A stretch of 64,000 nucleotides of DNA from Conexibacter sp. CPCC 205762. GTDB taxonomy: Bacteria; Actinomycetota; Thermoleophilia; Solirubrobacterales; Solirubrobacteraceae. A program made the translations under genes and the position numbers. Positions 19,756 through 29,500 of the stretch are shown in pieces (position 1 is the first letter of the stretch; every line of letters starts with the position of its first letter). The stretch spans positions 19,830 to 83,829 of the forward strand of contig NZ_JAUTDN010000024.1 of NCBI RefSeq assembly GCF_030646155.1, in the 5' to 3' direction. A model generated the notes under the pieces. The model was not told the DNA's origin. It searched no databases and was given only the letters and a program-made list of their open reading frames with translations.

Positions 19756-21138
19756 ATGGACCCGATCACCGCCTCCACCTTCGGCCGTCGCTTCCGCGGC
19801 GAGGTCGTGCTGCCGGGCGACGCCGGCTACGACGCCGCGCGCGCCGTCTACAACGTGCGCGCCGACCTGCGGCCGGCCGTCGTCGCGCGCTGCCGCGGCG
19901 CCGCCGACGTCGCGACGGCGCTGCGGGTCGCCGCCGACCGCGGGCTGGAGCTGGCGGTGCGCGGCGGCGGGCGTCACGTCGCCGGCTACGGCTCGGTCGA
20001 CGGCGGCCTCGTGATCGACCTCGGCCCTGCCGACGGCGTCCACGTCGACCCTCGCGCCGGCGTGATCCGCTTCGGGCCGGGCGCGCGCAACCGCGACCTG
20101 CTGGTCGAGGCCGAGCCGCACGGGCTGGCGCCGGTGACCGGCGTCGTCGGCCACGTCGGCGCGGCCGGCCTGACGCTCGGCGGCGGGATCGGCTGGCTCA
20201 GCCCGCGCCACGGCTTCGCCTCCGACAACGTGATCGCGCTCGACCTGATCAGCATCGACGGCGAGCGGCTGCGCGTCAGCGCCGACCACGAGCCGGAGCT
20301 GTTCTGGGCGATGCGGGGCGCCGGCGCCAACTTCGGCGTCGTGACGAGCTTCGAGGTCGCCGCCCATCCGGTCCGGCGGACCGTCCTCGGCGGAGATCTC
20401 GTCTTCGCGGGCGACAAGGGGCCGGACGTGCTGCGGCGCCTGCGCGAGCTGGCGCTGACCTGCTCGACCGACCTCTACTTCTTCGCCCTCTACGGCCTCG
20501 CCGAGCCGCTGCCGGGGATCCCGGCGCAGCTGCACGGGAGACTGGTCCTGACCGTCTTCGCCGCGCATCTCGGCGAGCCCGGCCAAGCGGCCGCGGAGCT
20601 GCGCGAGCTGCGCACCGACCCGCAGCCCGACGCCGACCTGATCCGCGAGACCGGCTACGTCGACCTGCATCTCGACCAGGACGAGATCTACCCCGAGATC
20701 CGCCAGTACTGGGCGGCCGAGCACGTGCCGCTGAGCGACGCCGCGATCGACGTGATCCACGACGTCGCGCTCGCGATCGAGGACCACAGCGTGATCGACC
20801 TCTACCCGTGGTCCGGCGCGATGTGCGCCGAGCGCCCCGGAGACGGCGCCTTCGCCTGCCGCGACAGCGGCTGGGACGTCGCGACGCTCGCGCAGTGGAC
20901 CGACCCCGCGCGCGACGACGCCCAGCTCGCCTGGGCCGAGCGGATCTCCAGCGGCCTGCGCGCGACCGGCGAGGTCGCCACCGGCGTCTACCCGAACATG
21001 GTCAGCCGCCTCGGAGAGGAGCGGCTGCGCGAGTACTTCGGCGCCGCGCGGTGGGCGCGGCTGGAGGCGCTCAAGCGCCGCTTCGACCCCGCCAACCGCC
21101 TCCACCGCAACGCGAACGTCCCGCCGCCGGCCGCCTGA
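19756..21138 (+). CDS. FAD-linked oxidase, berberine-bridge-enzyme type
   Basis: 460 residues: a PCMH-type FAD-binding domain (~1-200) and a C-terminal BBE motif (FDPANRLHRNANV). The histidine that tethers FAD in this family is present in AVRGGGRHVAGYG. At the site where double-linked members have a cysteine, the sequence reads GGGIGWLSPRHGFASDN, so FAD is probably attached through histidine alone. These enzymes oxidise alcohols, amines or sugars with O2. The start is ATG 19756, which begins the conserved N-terminal domain; the frame is open further upstream through the inverted repeat. It is followed closely by the hydantoinase genes. Confidence 0.88.
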   Translation: MDPITASTFGRRFRGEVVLPGDAGYDAARAVYNVRADLRPAVVARCRGAADVATALRVAADRGLELAVRGGGRHVAGYGSVDGGLVIDLGPADGVHVDPRAGVIRFGPGARNRDLLVEAEPHGLAPVTGVVGHVGAAGLTLGGGIGWLSPRHGFASDNVIALDLISIDGERLRVSADHEPELFWAMRGAGANFGVVTSFEVAAHPVRRTVLGGDLVFAGDKGPDVLRRLRELALTCSTDLYFFALYGLAEPLPGIPAQLHGRLVLTVFAAHLGEPGQAAAELRELRTDPQPDADLIRETGYVDLHLDQDEIYPEIRQYWAAEHVPLSDAAIDVIHDVALAIEDHSVIDLYPWSGAMCAERPGDGAFACRDSGWDVATLAQWTDPARDDAQLAWAERISSGLRATGEVATGVYPNMVSRLGEERLREYFGAARWARLEALKRRFDPANRLHRNANVPPPAA

Positions 21139-21172
21139 CCTCTCGATGCCCCCCACACAGCGAGAACCCACC

Positions 21173-23035
21173 GTGAACAGCAACGACCCGATCGAGTTCA
21201 GCATCTTCCTGAGTCGCATGCGCAACGTCGTCGACGAGATGTCGGTCACGCTCAGCCGCGCCGCGATGACGCCGATCATCGCGCTCGCGCACGACTTCTC
21301 CTGCTGCATCTACGACGTGCAGGCGCGCCAGGTCGCCGTCCACGACGCGCTGCCGATCCAGACCAGCTCGATGGACCTGCTGATCGAGGAGACCGCGACG
21401 GCCTTCGGCGCAGACATCGCGCCCGGCGACGTGATGCTCTGCAACGACCCGTACCGCGGCAACACGCACGTCGGCGACCTCGTCGTGCTGGCGCCGGTCT
21501 TCGTCGACGGGCGCCAGCTGTTCTGGTCGTGCGCCCGCGCCCACCAGCTCGACATCGGCGCGCCGCTGCCGACGACGACGACGCCGTGGGCCGCGAACGT
21601 CTGGCAGGAGGGCCTCGCCGTCCCGCCGCTGAAGATCTACGCCGCCGGCAGACGACGCGACGACGTGCTCGACCTCTACCTGCGCAACCTGCGCTGGCGC
21701 GACCTGCTCGAAGGCGACCTGATGGCGCAGCTCGGCGCCGTCTGGACCGGCTCGCGGCGGCTGGAGCAGCTCGCCGCCGACCTCGGCGCCGAGCGGATGC
21801 TGGAGCACGTCGAGCGGGCGATCGCCTACGGCCGCCGCCGCACCGCGAGCGAGATCGCCGCGATGCCGGACGGCCGCTACGAGGCCGAGGGCTGGATGGA
21901 CGCCGACGGCGCCGGCCGCGTCAACGTGACCGTGAAGGCCGCCGTCGAGATCGACGGCGACGTCGTCCGCGTCGACTTCGCCGGCACCGACGGCCAGTCG
22001 GCGAGCGGCTTCAACGGCAGCCGCGCCGTCGTCGAGGCGGCCGGGCGGATCCCGCTGCTGATGGCGATCGACCCCGACATCCCGCACAACCAGGGCTGTC
22101 TCGACGCGGTCACGGTCGCGGCCGAGCGCGGCAGCCTCGCGCAGGCGTCGTACCCGGCCTCGACCGGCGGCGCGACGACCTGGCCCGGCGACGTGCTGCA
22201 GGACGTCGTCTGGCGCGCGCTCGTGCAGGCCGTCCCGGAGCGGGTGCGGGCCGGCACGGCGCGCTGGAACAACGCGCCGGAGCTGTACGGCGCTGGCGGC
22301 GAGGAGGCGGAGCCGTGGGGCCTCGTGCTGCTCAACGGCGGCGGCGGGGGCGGCGCCGCGGCGGGCACCGACGGCTGGCCGCTGATCACCTCGCCGGCGG
22401 CCGAGGGCGGCCTCAAGGTCGCCTCGGTCGAGGAGACCGAGCTGCTGCATCCGCTCGTCTTCGTCGAGTGGGAGGTCGAGCCGGACTCGATGGGCGCCGG
22501 CGAGTGGAGCGGCGGCCCCGGCATCCGCCTGACGTTCCGCCCGACCGACGATGCGATCGACCTCTTCAACCCGTCCGACGGGCTCGACAACCCGCCGCAC
22601 GGCGTGCTCGGCGGGAGCGCCGGCGCGCAGGGCGGCTCCTACGTCACCGAGCCCGACGGCACGCGCACCTTCTATGCCTCCGTCTACATGACGAAGCTGC
22701 TGCCCTCCCAGCAGTGGACATCGCTCTCCAGCGGCGGGGGCGGCTACGGCGACCCGCTGCGGCGCGACGCCGCCCAGGTCGCCGCGGACGTCCGCGACGG
22801 GCTCGTGACGCGAGCGCGGGCGGAGGCGCTGCACGGCGTCGTGCTGACCGCCGGCGGCGCGCTCGACGCCGCCGCGACGAGCGCCCGGCGCGCCGCGCTC
22901 GCCGCCGCCCGGCCCGATGGCTGGGACGCGGTCGTGCCGGCCTGCGCGGCGACCGAGACGTGGGCCGACCGCACCGCCGCGCCCGAGGACCGGGTCGTGC
23001 GCGACGGCGCGACCGTCGAGACCCTGCTGGCCTGA
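21173..23035 (+). CDS. hyuB: hydantoinase B/oxoprolinase subunit
   Basis: About 620 residues of the HyuB family. The N-terminus (NDPIEFSIFLSRMRNVVDEM, then SRAAMTPIIALAHDFSCCIYD) and the Gly-rich LLNGGGGGGAAAG and LSSGGGGYGDP near the C-terminus are family hallmarks. It forms the hydantoin- or N-methylhydantoin-hydrolysing complex with HyuA in an ATP-dependent reaction. I prefer GTG 21173 since it gives the normal nine-residue lead-in; ATG 21146 is also possible and adds nine residues. The gene lies 34 bp after the FAD oxidase and 30 bp before hyuA. Confidence 0.9.
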   Translation: MNSNDPIEFSIFLSRMRNVVDEMSVTLSRAAMTPIIALAHDFSCCIYDVQARQVAVHDALPIQTSSMDLLIEETATAFGADIAPGDVMLCNDPYRGNTHVGDLVVLAPVFVDGRQLFWSCARAHQLDIGAPLPTTTTPWAANVWQEGLAVPPLKIYAAGRRRDDVLDLYLRNLRWRDLLEGDLMAQLGAVWTGSRRLEQLAADLGAERMLEHVERAIAYGRRRTASEIAAMPDGRYEAEGWMDADGAGRVNVTVKAAVEIDGDVVRVDFAGTDGQSASGFNGSRAVVEAAGRIPLLMAIDPDIPHNQGCLDAVTVAAERGSLAQASYPASTGGATTWPGDVLQDVVWRALVQAVPERVRAGTARWNNAPELYGAGGEEAEPWGLVLLNGGGGGGAAAGTDGWPLITSPAAEGGLKVASVEETELLHPLVFVEWEVEPDSMGAGEWSGGPGIRLTFRPTDDAIDLFNPSDGLDNPPHGVLGGSAGAQGGSYVTEPDGTRTFYASVYMTKLLPSQQWTSLSSGGGGYGDPLRRDAAQVAADVRDGLVTRARAEALHGVVLTAGGALDAAATSARRAALAAARPDGWDAVVPACAATETWADRTAAPEDRVVRDGATVETLLA

Positions 23036-23065
23036 CCACCACCTCTTCTCTGACCTAGGACGAAC

Positions 23066-25141
23066 ATGGCACTGCGCATCGGCGTCGACATCGGCGGCAC
23101 CTTCACCGACCTCACCGTCGTCGACGACGGCGGTCGCACGCTGCTGGTGTGGAAGGAGGACACGACCCACGGCCGCTACGCGGAGGCGATCAGAACCGGC
23201 CTGGGCGCGATCGCGGCCGAGCTGGGTCGCTCGCTGCGGGAGCTGCTGGAGGACGTCGGCGTCTTCGTACACGGCTCGACGATCGCGACGAACATGCTGA
23301 TCGAGCGCAACGGGCCGCAGGTCGGCCTCGTCGCGACCGAGGGCTTCCGCGACGTCCTCTACTTCCGCGATGCCTTCAAGGCCGACCGCTACAACATCCA
23401 CCTGCGGCGGCCGGCGCCGGTCGTCGACCGCCACCTGCGGGTCGGCGTGCGCGAGCGGGTCCTGCGCGACGGCACGGTCGAGACCGCGCTCGACGAGGGC
23501 AGCGTCCGCGCCGCGGGCGCGACGCTGCTCGCGGCCGGCGTCGAGGCGGTTGCGGTGTCGCTGCTGTGGGCGCACGTCAACCCCGCGCACGAGCGGCGCG
23601 TGCGGACGCTGCTGGCGGAGCAGCTGCCGGCGGTCCCGATCCTGCTCTCCAGCGACGTGCTGCCCGAGCACGGCGAGTGGGTCCGCACCTCCGCGACGGC
23701 GCTGTCGGCCTACGTCTACCCGGCGACGGCGACCTACCTGCGCGAGCTGGAGCGCTGGCTGGCCGAGCAGGGGCTGCGCTCCGACCTGCTCGTGATGCAG
23801 ATCAACGGCGGCTGCGCGAACGTCGAGCAGTGTCTGAAGGTTCCGGTCGCGCTGACCCACTCGGGGCCGGCGGCGGCGCCGGTCGCCGCACGCCACACGG
23901 CGCGCCGCGTCGCGCAGGCGCTGGCGCGCGAGGTGATCACGATCGACATGGGCGGGACCTCGTTCGACGTGACGCTGATGCAGCGCGGACGGGTGCCGCT
24001 GGCGCGCGGGCTGGAGATCGACCACCAGCCGATCGGCGTCCCCGGCGTCGACCTGCACTCGATCGGCTCCGGCGGCGGCTCGCTCGCGTGGGTCGACTCG
24101 GGCGGCGCGCTGCGCGTCGGCCCCGACTCGGCTGGCTCGACTCCGGGGCCGGCGGCGTACGGCAACGGCGGCGTCCACCCGACCGTCACCGACGCCAACC
24201 TCGTGCTCGGCTACCTGCCGGAGGCGCTGCTGGGCGGGCGCAAGGCGCTCTCGCGGACACTGTCGGAGGAGGCCCTGGCGCGTGACGTCGCCGAGCCGCT
24301 CGGGCTGTCGGTGACGCAGGCGGCCTTCGGCGTGCTGCGCGTCGTCGAGGAGGACATGGCGGGCGCGATGCGTGCCGTCTCGGTCGAGCGCGGGATCGAC
24401 CCGCGCGCCTTCCTGCTCGTCGCCGGCGGCGGCGCCGGGCCGCTGCACGCCGCGCGCCTCGCGCGTCACCTGGAGATGCGCCAGGTGCTGCTGCCGGCCG
24501 AGGCGGGCGGGCTGTCGTCGTTCGGCATGACCGTCACCGACGTCCGCCACGACTACTCGTTCGCGCTCCACACGAAGACTGGCGCGTTCCTGCGCGAGCA
24601 GGTGGAGGCAGGGTACGCGGAGCTGGTCGAGCGCGCCCGCGCCGACCTGCTGGCAAGCGGCCTTGATCCCGACGCGACCCGCTTCGAGCGCTCGGTCGAC
24701 GCTCGCTACGAGGGCCAGGTCCACACGCTGATGACGGCCGTCCCGGACACCGACCTGGAGGAGCGCGCGCTCGCGACGCTGCGGTCGAGCTTCGACGCCG
24801 CCCACGCGGCCCGCTTCTCCTACGACATGAGAGACCGGCCGGTCGAGTTCCTGCAATGGCGGATGTCGGCGATCACGCCCCGCCGCACCGACGTGCGCGA
24901 GACCTTCGACGACCTCCCGACGGCCGACGCCGAGCCGGCCCGCCGCGGCTTCCGCAGCGCGATCTTCGACCTCGGCGACGGCGCCGTCGAGACGCCCGTC
25001 TTCGACGCTGCGGCGCTCGCGGCCGGCACGATCGTCGCCGGCCCGGCGATCCTCGACAGCGAGACCTCGACGATCATCGTCCCGCCCGGCGACAGCCTGC
25101 GCGCCGACGGCAACCGGAACTTCCTGCTCACGGTCGGCTGA
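23066..25141 (+). CDS. hyuA: hydantoinase A/oxoprolinase subunit
   Basis: 691 residues. The N-terminal sugar-kinase/Hsp70-like ATP-binding motif is GVDIGGTFTDLTVVDDGG. VFVHGSTIATNMLIERNG and ITIDMGGTSFDVTLMQRG are further phosphate-binding elements, and GPLHAARLARHLEM follows late in the protein. HyuA activates the substrate carbonyl with ATP, and HyuB completes ring opening of hydantoins, N-methylhydantoin or 5-oxoproline. It is the last gene of the catabolic locus. Combined with the M20 ureido-amidohydrolase, it gives the two hydrolytic steps from a hydantoin to a free amine or amino acid. Confidence 0.92.
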   Translation: MALRIGVDIGGTFTDLTVVDDGGRTLLVWKEDTTHGRYAEAIRTGLGAIAAELGRSLRELLEDVGVFVHGSTIATNMLIERNGPQVGLVATEGFRDVLYFRDAFKADRYNIHLRRPAPVVDRHLRVGVRERVLRDGTVETALDEGSVRAAGATLLAAGVEAVAVSLLWAHVNPAHERRVRTLLAEQLPAVPILLSSDVLPEHGEWVRTSATALSAYVYPATATYLRELERWLAEQGLRSDLLVMQINGGCANVEQCLKVPVALTHSGPAAAPVAARHTARRVAQALAREVITIDMGGTSFDVTLMQRGRVPLARGLEIDHQPIGVPGVDLHSIGSGGGSLAWVDSGGALRVGPDSAGSTPGPAAYGNGGVHPTVTDANLVLGYLPEALLGGRKALSRTLSEEALARDVAEPLGLSVTQAAFGVLRVVEEDMAGAMRAVSVERGIDPRAFLLVAGGGAGPLHAARLARHLEMRQVLLPAEAGGLSSFGMTVTDVRHDYSFALHTKTGAFLREQVEAGYAELVERARADLLASGLDPDATRFERSVDARYEGQVHTLMTAVPDTDLEERALATLRSSFDAAHAARFSYDMRDRPVEFLQWRMSAITPRRTDVRETFDDLPTADAEPARRGFRSAIFDLGDGAVETPVFDAAALAAGTIVAGPAILDSETSTIIVPPGDSLRADGNRNFLLTVG

Positions 25142-25727
25142 GGCCGCTTTCGCCAGCCTTCTGACGGGCCGGCACTCGGCGCTCACACGCACGAGCGCTG
25201 CGCCGCTGCTGGCGAGCGCGAGGCGGCTGGCGACGGAGGCAGTGTCGCTGACGACGGCGGTCGTCGTCTCGTTGATCGGCGATCGACATTGCCGCCTCCC
25301 TTCGGGAAGGTCGGACACCGGCCGGTCATTCGCGCACCGCCGGGCCACCTGTTTTCGGGGTCGGCACCGTAGCGCGGCCGTCGAGCCGAATCGACCGATT
25401 CCCCCGTGATCGGCCCCGATCTGACCGGCAAAAGGCACTAGTGCCTTATCTCGGCGACCTCCTGGGTGCGATCAAGCAGCTCTCCGGCGGCAGAAATGTG
25501 CGATTTGCAGGAAGATCCGACGGCCACTGCGTGGCTGGGCGTGCCGTCGATTACCGCGGATTCACGGGGATTGCCATGGTTTCGGGCACTCGGCGGCGCG
25601 AGTGCCCGACCGGCGGAAGCTGGCGGCGGGCGCCGCCGGATTCGGCCTTCATGGCGCCCTCGCGCGGGGCTGGCGTGGGCCCCGAGCTCGCGGCGCGCGT
25701 CGAGGCGCTGCCGGTTACCGTGCCGGC
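25142..25727. other. 586-bp gene-free boundary of the accessory region
   Basis: No supported gene. The stretch holds the palindrome and tRNA fragment described separately, and an AT[TC]ACCGCG motif near 25553 that recurs near 30738. A short minus-strand frame begins near 25293 with a fair ribosome-binding site, but its translation is Arg-rich and unlike protein. Confidence 0.5.
25432..25487. repeat. 16-bp palindrome joined to a tRNA-Ala fragment (decayed attachment site)
   Basis: AAGGCACTAGTGCCTT (25432-25447) is a perfect palindrome; its core recurs at 30720-30734. Five bases later, 25452-25473 is identical over 22 bp to the tRNA-Ala gene (45973-45994, anticodon stem-loop through the variable region), then matches degenerate into a D-arm-like CTCTCC. 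It is best read as the outer att remnant of an older insertion at the same tRNA. Confidence 0.65.
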
Positions 25728-26009
25728 ATGCGCGGTCCGGTCAGAGGTTGGGAGATGCCGCTGGACAAACTCGTGGAGCTGCCTGCCGAGACGCTGGCGT
25801 TCGAGAACGTGATCGACTCGGCGGGGGCGTCGCGGCCGGACCCGGTCGCCTTCTGTCGATCGCAGTACCGGCGAAACGAGCCGCAGGCGGCGCTCGCGCT
25901 CGCCGAGGCTCTCGCGGCACTCGAGCGATTCGGCCTTCTGCTCGATCCGACGAAGGGCCGAAGCCCGACGGCCGGTTCGGCGGCGGTGGCTGCCACCAGT
26001 CTTCGATGA
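25728..26009 (+). CDS. small hypothetical protein
   Basis: 93 residues starting at ATG 25728, with TACCGT at 25716-25721 exactly 6 nt upstream, the leaderless pattern used elsewhere in the window. The sequence is protein-like in its middle (LDKLVELPAETLAFENVIDS, then AALALAEALAALERFGLLLD). No family is recognised. Its 3' end runs antisense over the decayed XRE gene, so the gene itself may be truncated by the insertion history of this region. An Arg-rich antisense frame was rejected as an alternative. Confidence 0.4.
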   Translation: MRGPVRGWEMPLDKLVELPAETLAFENVIDSAGASRPDPVAFCRSQYRRNEPQAALALAEALAALERFGLLLDPTKGRSPTAGSAAVAATSLR

Positions 26010-26151
26010 TCGCGTCCACGGTCGTCTCAAGCGCGGCAGCGGCGCGGAGCATGTCCCTGAGGTGCGGGTTGCGTCAGCGCGGGTCGTTGACTTCCCAGCG
26101 GCGGATCGTGCGCAGCGAAATGTCGGTGCGGTGCGACAGCTCCTGATGGCT
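25985..26151 (-). pseudogene. XRE-type helix-turn-helix regulator, remnant
   Basis: The minus strand reads NSHQELSHRTDISLRTIRRW-EVNDPR, then an in-frame stop (26074-26076), then RNPHLRDMLRAAAALETTVD-AIIEDWW. Together these are a typical HTH_3 domain (recognition segment SLRTIRRWE, then the final helices). The sequence before NSHQ is not homologous, so the start is lost as well. It is therefore a decayed regulator, not an active gene. Confidence 0.65.
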
Positions 26152-26160
26152 GTTGCACCG

Positions 26161-26523
26161 TCCCGGTCCGCACAGAGGGAGATCCGCGGAGGCGGCGGCA
26201 GCTGAGGAGCGGCGGGCTACCGCTACCAACGACCTACCGCTCCTGCTTTGGGAGCAGGAGGTGTTCGCGGACCGTTCACCAGTCGGTGTGCTGATCGTCG
26301 TACTCGTCGCCCGCGACCGACATCAGCAGCGCGATCATCGTGCCGCCCGCGCGTTCGAGCCGATCGCCGTCGCTCGGCGGGAGGACCTGAGCGGATCGCG
26401 AGGTGTAAGGTCTACCTAACTTCTCCTGATCAGCGGCCGTGCTGGAGAAGGTAGGGGCGCCCCGCGCATCCGCGCGATGTCGCCGACCGGGGGCCGCCGT
26501 TCATCTTGGAAGGTGCATTCGAC
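26161..26523. other. gene-free leader region of the HtaA-domain gene
   Basis: No supported gene in about 360 bp. It contains CTCCTGCTTTGGGAGCAGGAG near 26240 (arms CTCCTGCT and AGCAGGAG, written here in parts) that could form a hairpin, and the possible iron box at 26406-26419. Confidence 0.4.
26406..26419. promoter_or_regulatory. possible iron-regulator (DtxR/IdeR-like) box
   Basis: TAAGGT-CT-ACCTAA is an imperfect inverted repeat (5 of 6 positions) with the AGGT...ACCTAA elements of DtxR/IdeR boxes, but its spacing is shorter than the 19-bp consensus. It lies about 105 bp upstream of an HtaA-domain gene, a class of protein that is iron-repressed in corynebacteria. Confidence 0.35.
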
Positions 26524-29500
26524 GTGAAGAGCCTGCTCGCTCGCACGGTGGCGTTCGTCGTCCTCGTGCTGGTGCTCCTCGTTCCCGGTCAGGCCGCCCA
26601 CGCGGCCGACCCCGTTGCGATCACGGAAGGCGCAGGGCTCGACTGGGGGCTGAAGAGGTCGTGGCGCAACTACATCACCGCGGCGGGGACGACGCTGACC
26701 GACGGCGCGACCCAGAACCCTGACGGCACCTTCCACTTCCCGCTCGTGAGCGGCAGCTTCGACACGGTCACGAGAGCGACGGTCGTGCAGTTCGGCGGCA
26801 CCGCGCAGTTCCTCGGACACTGCGAGCCGACGCCGTTCGAGCGGCCGTGCCAGCTCGACCTGACCATGTCGGCGCCCCGCGTGGAGATCACCGAGGACCA
26901 CGTCGCGCTGTTCGTGAAGATGTCGAGCAAGCCGATCAGCGGCGGCGACATCGTCGACTACCCCGACATCGAGCTGGCCTCGCTCGACGTCGAGCAGGTC
27001 GCGCCGACGGTCACCGGCGGCACGACGAGCTGGAGAGAGATCCCGGCGATCATGACGGCGGCGGGCGCGGCCGTCTTCAGCTATCCGGTCGGCACCGTGC
27101 TCGACACGCTCTCGTTCGGCTACAGGGGCCCCGGCGGCAAGCCCGTCGGCGAGACCTGGACGGAGCCGGGCGCGCCGCTGTACGAGCCGGCCGCCGTGGC
27201 GGCGGCGCCGGCCAACCTGATGCAGAGCCAGCCCGGCCGCAACGCCAACGAGCTGGTCGCGTCGCTCTACCAGGACGCCAACAGCGTCGCCGTGCTCGAC
27301 CGCGACACGCTCGCGCCGAGGGCGCTGCTGCCGGCGGTCAGCGGCCGCCTGGTCGAGCCGGTGTCGATCGCGACCGATCCTGCCAGCGGCGCGATCTTCT
27401 TCGGCACCTCGATCAACGACAGATCGAAGGGCCTGCATGCCTACGCCTACGACGGCGCCGCGCTGACGGGTGGCATGCTCGACGGCTCCAGGGTCGACGC
27501 GACGACCGACACCGGCGCGGGCGTCTGGGACGCCCAGAACGGCCGCTACCTCGTCGTCCGCGGCTACGCGGCCAGGCAGGAGCTGTGGCAGATCAGGAGA
27601 GACGGGCTCGGGGTCTGGCAGGCGAGCGCGATCGGCGTGATCAAGGGCATCAACGGGCAGCCGGTCACCGGCCTCTTCCGCTCGCTGGCGTTCGCGCCGG
27701 GCGGCGGCCCCGGCCTGCCGGACGTGCTCGTCGCCGCCAACAGCTACGGCGGCCAGCTCAAGCGGCTGTGGGTCGACGCCGACAGCGTGCTGGCCGAGGA
27801 CCTGCCGCAGGGCAGAGGCGCCAACGCCGTCCAGGTCCTGCGCGTCAGAGACGGCCTCTACGCGATCGACGGGGTCGGCGACGTGCGCTTCCTGCCGATC
27901 TTCGGGTTCGGGGCGTACCTCAGCCTCGATCCCGCGGGCGAGCCGGTGCGCGTGCCGTCCGGCGGGCAGAACGTCAACACCCACCGTGTCACGGTCGCGT
28001 ATGACCAGAACAAGCTGTTCCTCGTCAGCCATCAGATGACGAAGGTCACCGAGCTGGTCTCCGGGACGCTGCGGCGCAGCTTCGTCGTGCCGGGTGTGTC
28101 GCTGTTCAGCTATTGGGACGACGCGCTCGTCGGCGCCTCGCGCAGCGGCGACCTGCTGGTCAGAACTCCCGGCAGAGGAGTGCGGTCGCTGACCTACCGC
28201 GCGACGGCGCCGGCCATCACTACACAGCCGGCGGACGCGGTCGTCACGCTGGCCGACGTCGCCGGCAGCGCGACCGCGACCTTCAGCGCCGTCGCGACGG
28301 CCGACCCGGCGCCGACCGTGCGCTGGCAGTGGCGCGTGCCGGGCCAGACCAGGTGGGCCGACGTCGCCGCGGGCGCCGGCGTCGAGGGTCAGGCCACGCC
28401 GACCCTGAGGGTCGCCGTCGGCGACGCCGACCGCGGCAGGCAGTACCGCGCGGTCTACGCCAACACCGGCGGCGAGCTGAGCACGCAGGCGGCGACGCTC
28501 GACGTCCAGGCGCCGCCGACGATCTCGGTCCAGCCGGTGCCGGTGGCGGCGCTGGAGGGCGACGACGCCTCCTTCACGGTGATGCCGAGCGGCAACCCCG
28601 AGCCGACCGTCACCTGGCAGCGGCTGGTCGACGGCTACTGGCAGGCGGTCGACGCCGACAGCGGCGACTTCGCCGTCGACGGCGGCTTCCTCGTCGTCCG
28701 CGACACGCGCCGTGCGATGTCCGGCAGCAGCTTCCGCGCGCGCGTCGTCAACGCCGCCGGCACGGTCTTCAGCGTCCCCGTGACGCTGCGGGTCGACCAG
28801 GCGCTGACCGCGCCGGTCACGTTCGGCGGCGGCCACGTCGACTGGGGCTTCTCCGAGCGCTGGCGCTGCTACGTCGTCGGCAACGTCGCACGCGGGCAGA
28901 TCGAGCTCTCGGGCGGCGTCGAGCGGATCGGCGGCACGCTCGCGAGCGGATCGCTCTGCAGCGGCCGCAACGCCGGTTCCGAGCAGCTGCGCTTCCCTGT
29001 TCGCGGCGGCCGCTACGACCCTGCGAGCGGCAGGCTGGAGGTCGCGCTCGGCGGCTCCGTGCGCTTCTGGGGTCACGACTACCACGTGCCCGGGAACACG
29101 ACGCCGCAGCTGGACACGCGCTTCTCGAACCTGCGGGTCGTCGCGGACGCGACGACCGGCACGCTCTACGCCGACGCGGTCGGCGCCACGATGGAACATC
29201 CGGAGCCCGTGACCCGCACCGGCGTCGCGCTCGTGCGCGTCGACCTCACCGGGGTGAGCCCGGCGCCGTTCGAGGGCGGGCTCGGCTGGAACAGCCTGGC
29301 GACGACGCTGACGGCGACGGGTGCCGAGGTCTTCGGCAGCTATCCGGAGGGCGAGCCGTTCGACCGGCTGGCGCTGGCGCCGAGACTCGGGGCGCCGCAG
29401 CCCGATCCCGAGCCGGGCCCCGATCCGACGCCCGACCCCTTGCCCGACCCGGGCCCCAGGCAGCCGACGCCCCCGGTGCCGACGCCGGTCCCCGGGCCGG

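Noticed and set aside
25183..25431. Minus-strand ORF behind hyuA
   Set aside because: Arg/Pro-rich translation with no domain; it spans the att-like palindrome region and has no conserved features.
21071..25438. A 1455-codon open frame on the minus strand opposite hyuB and hyuA
   Set aside because: It is antisense to two well-conserved genes and its translation is Arg/Ala/Asp/Gln-rich, typical of shadow frames in GC-rich DNA.
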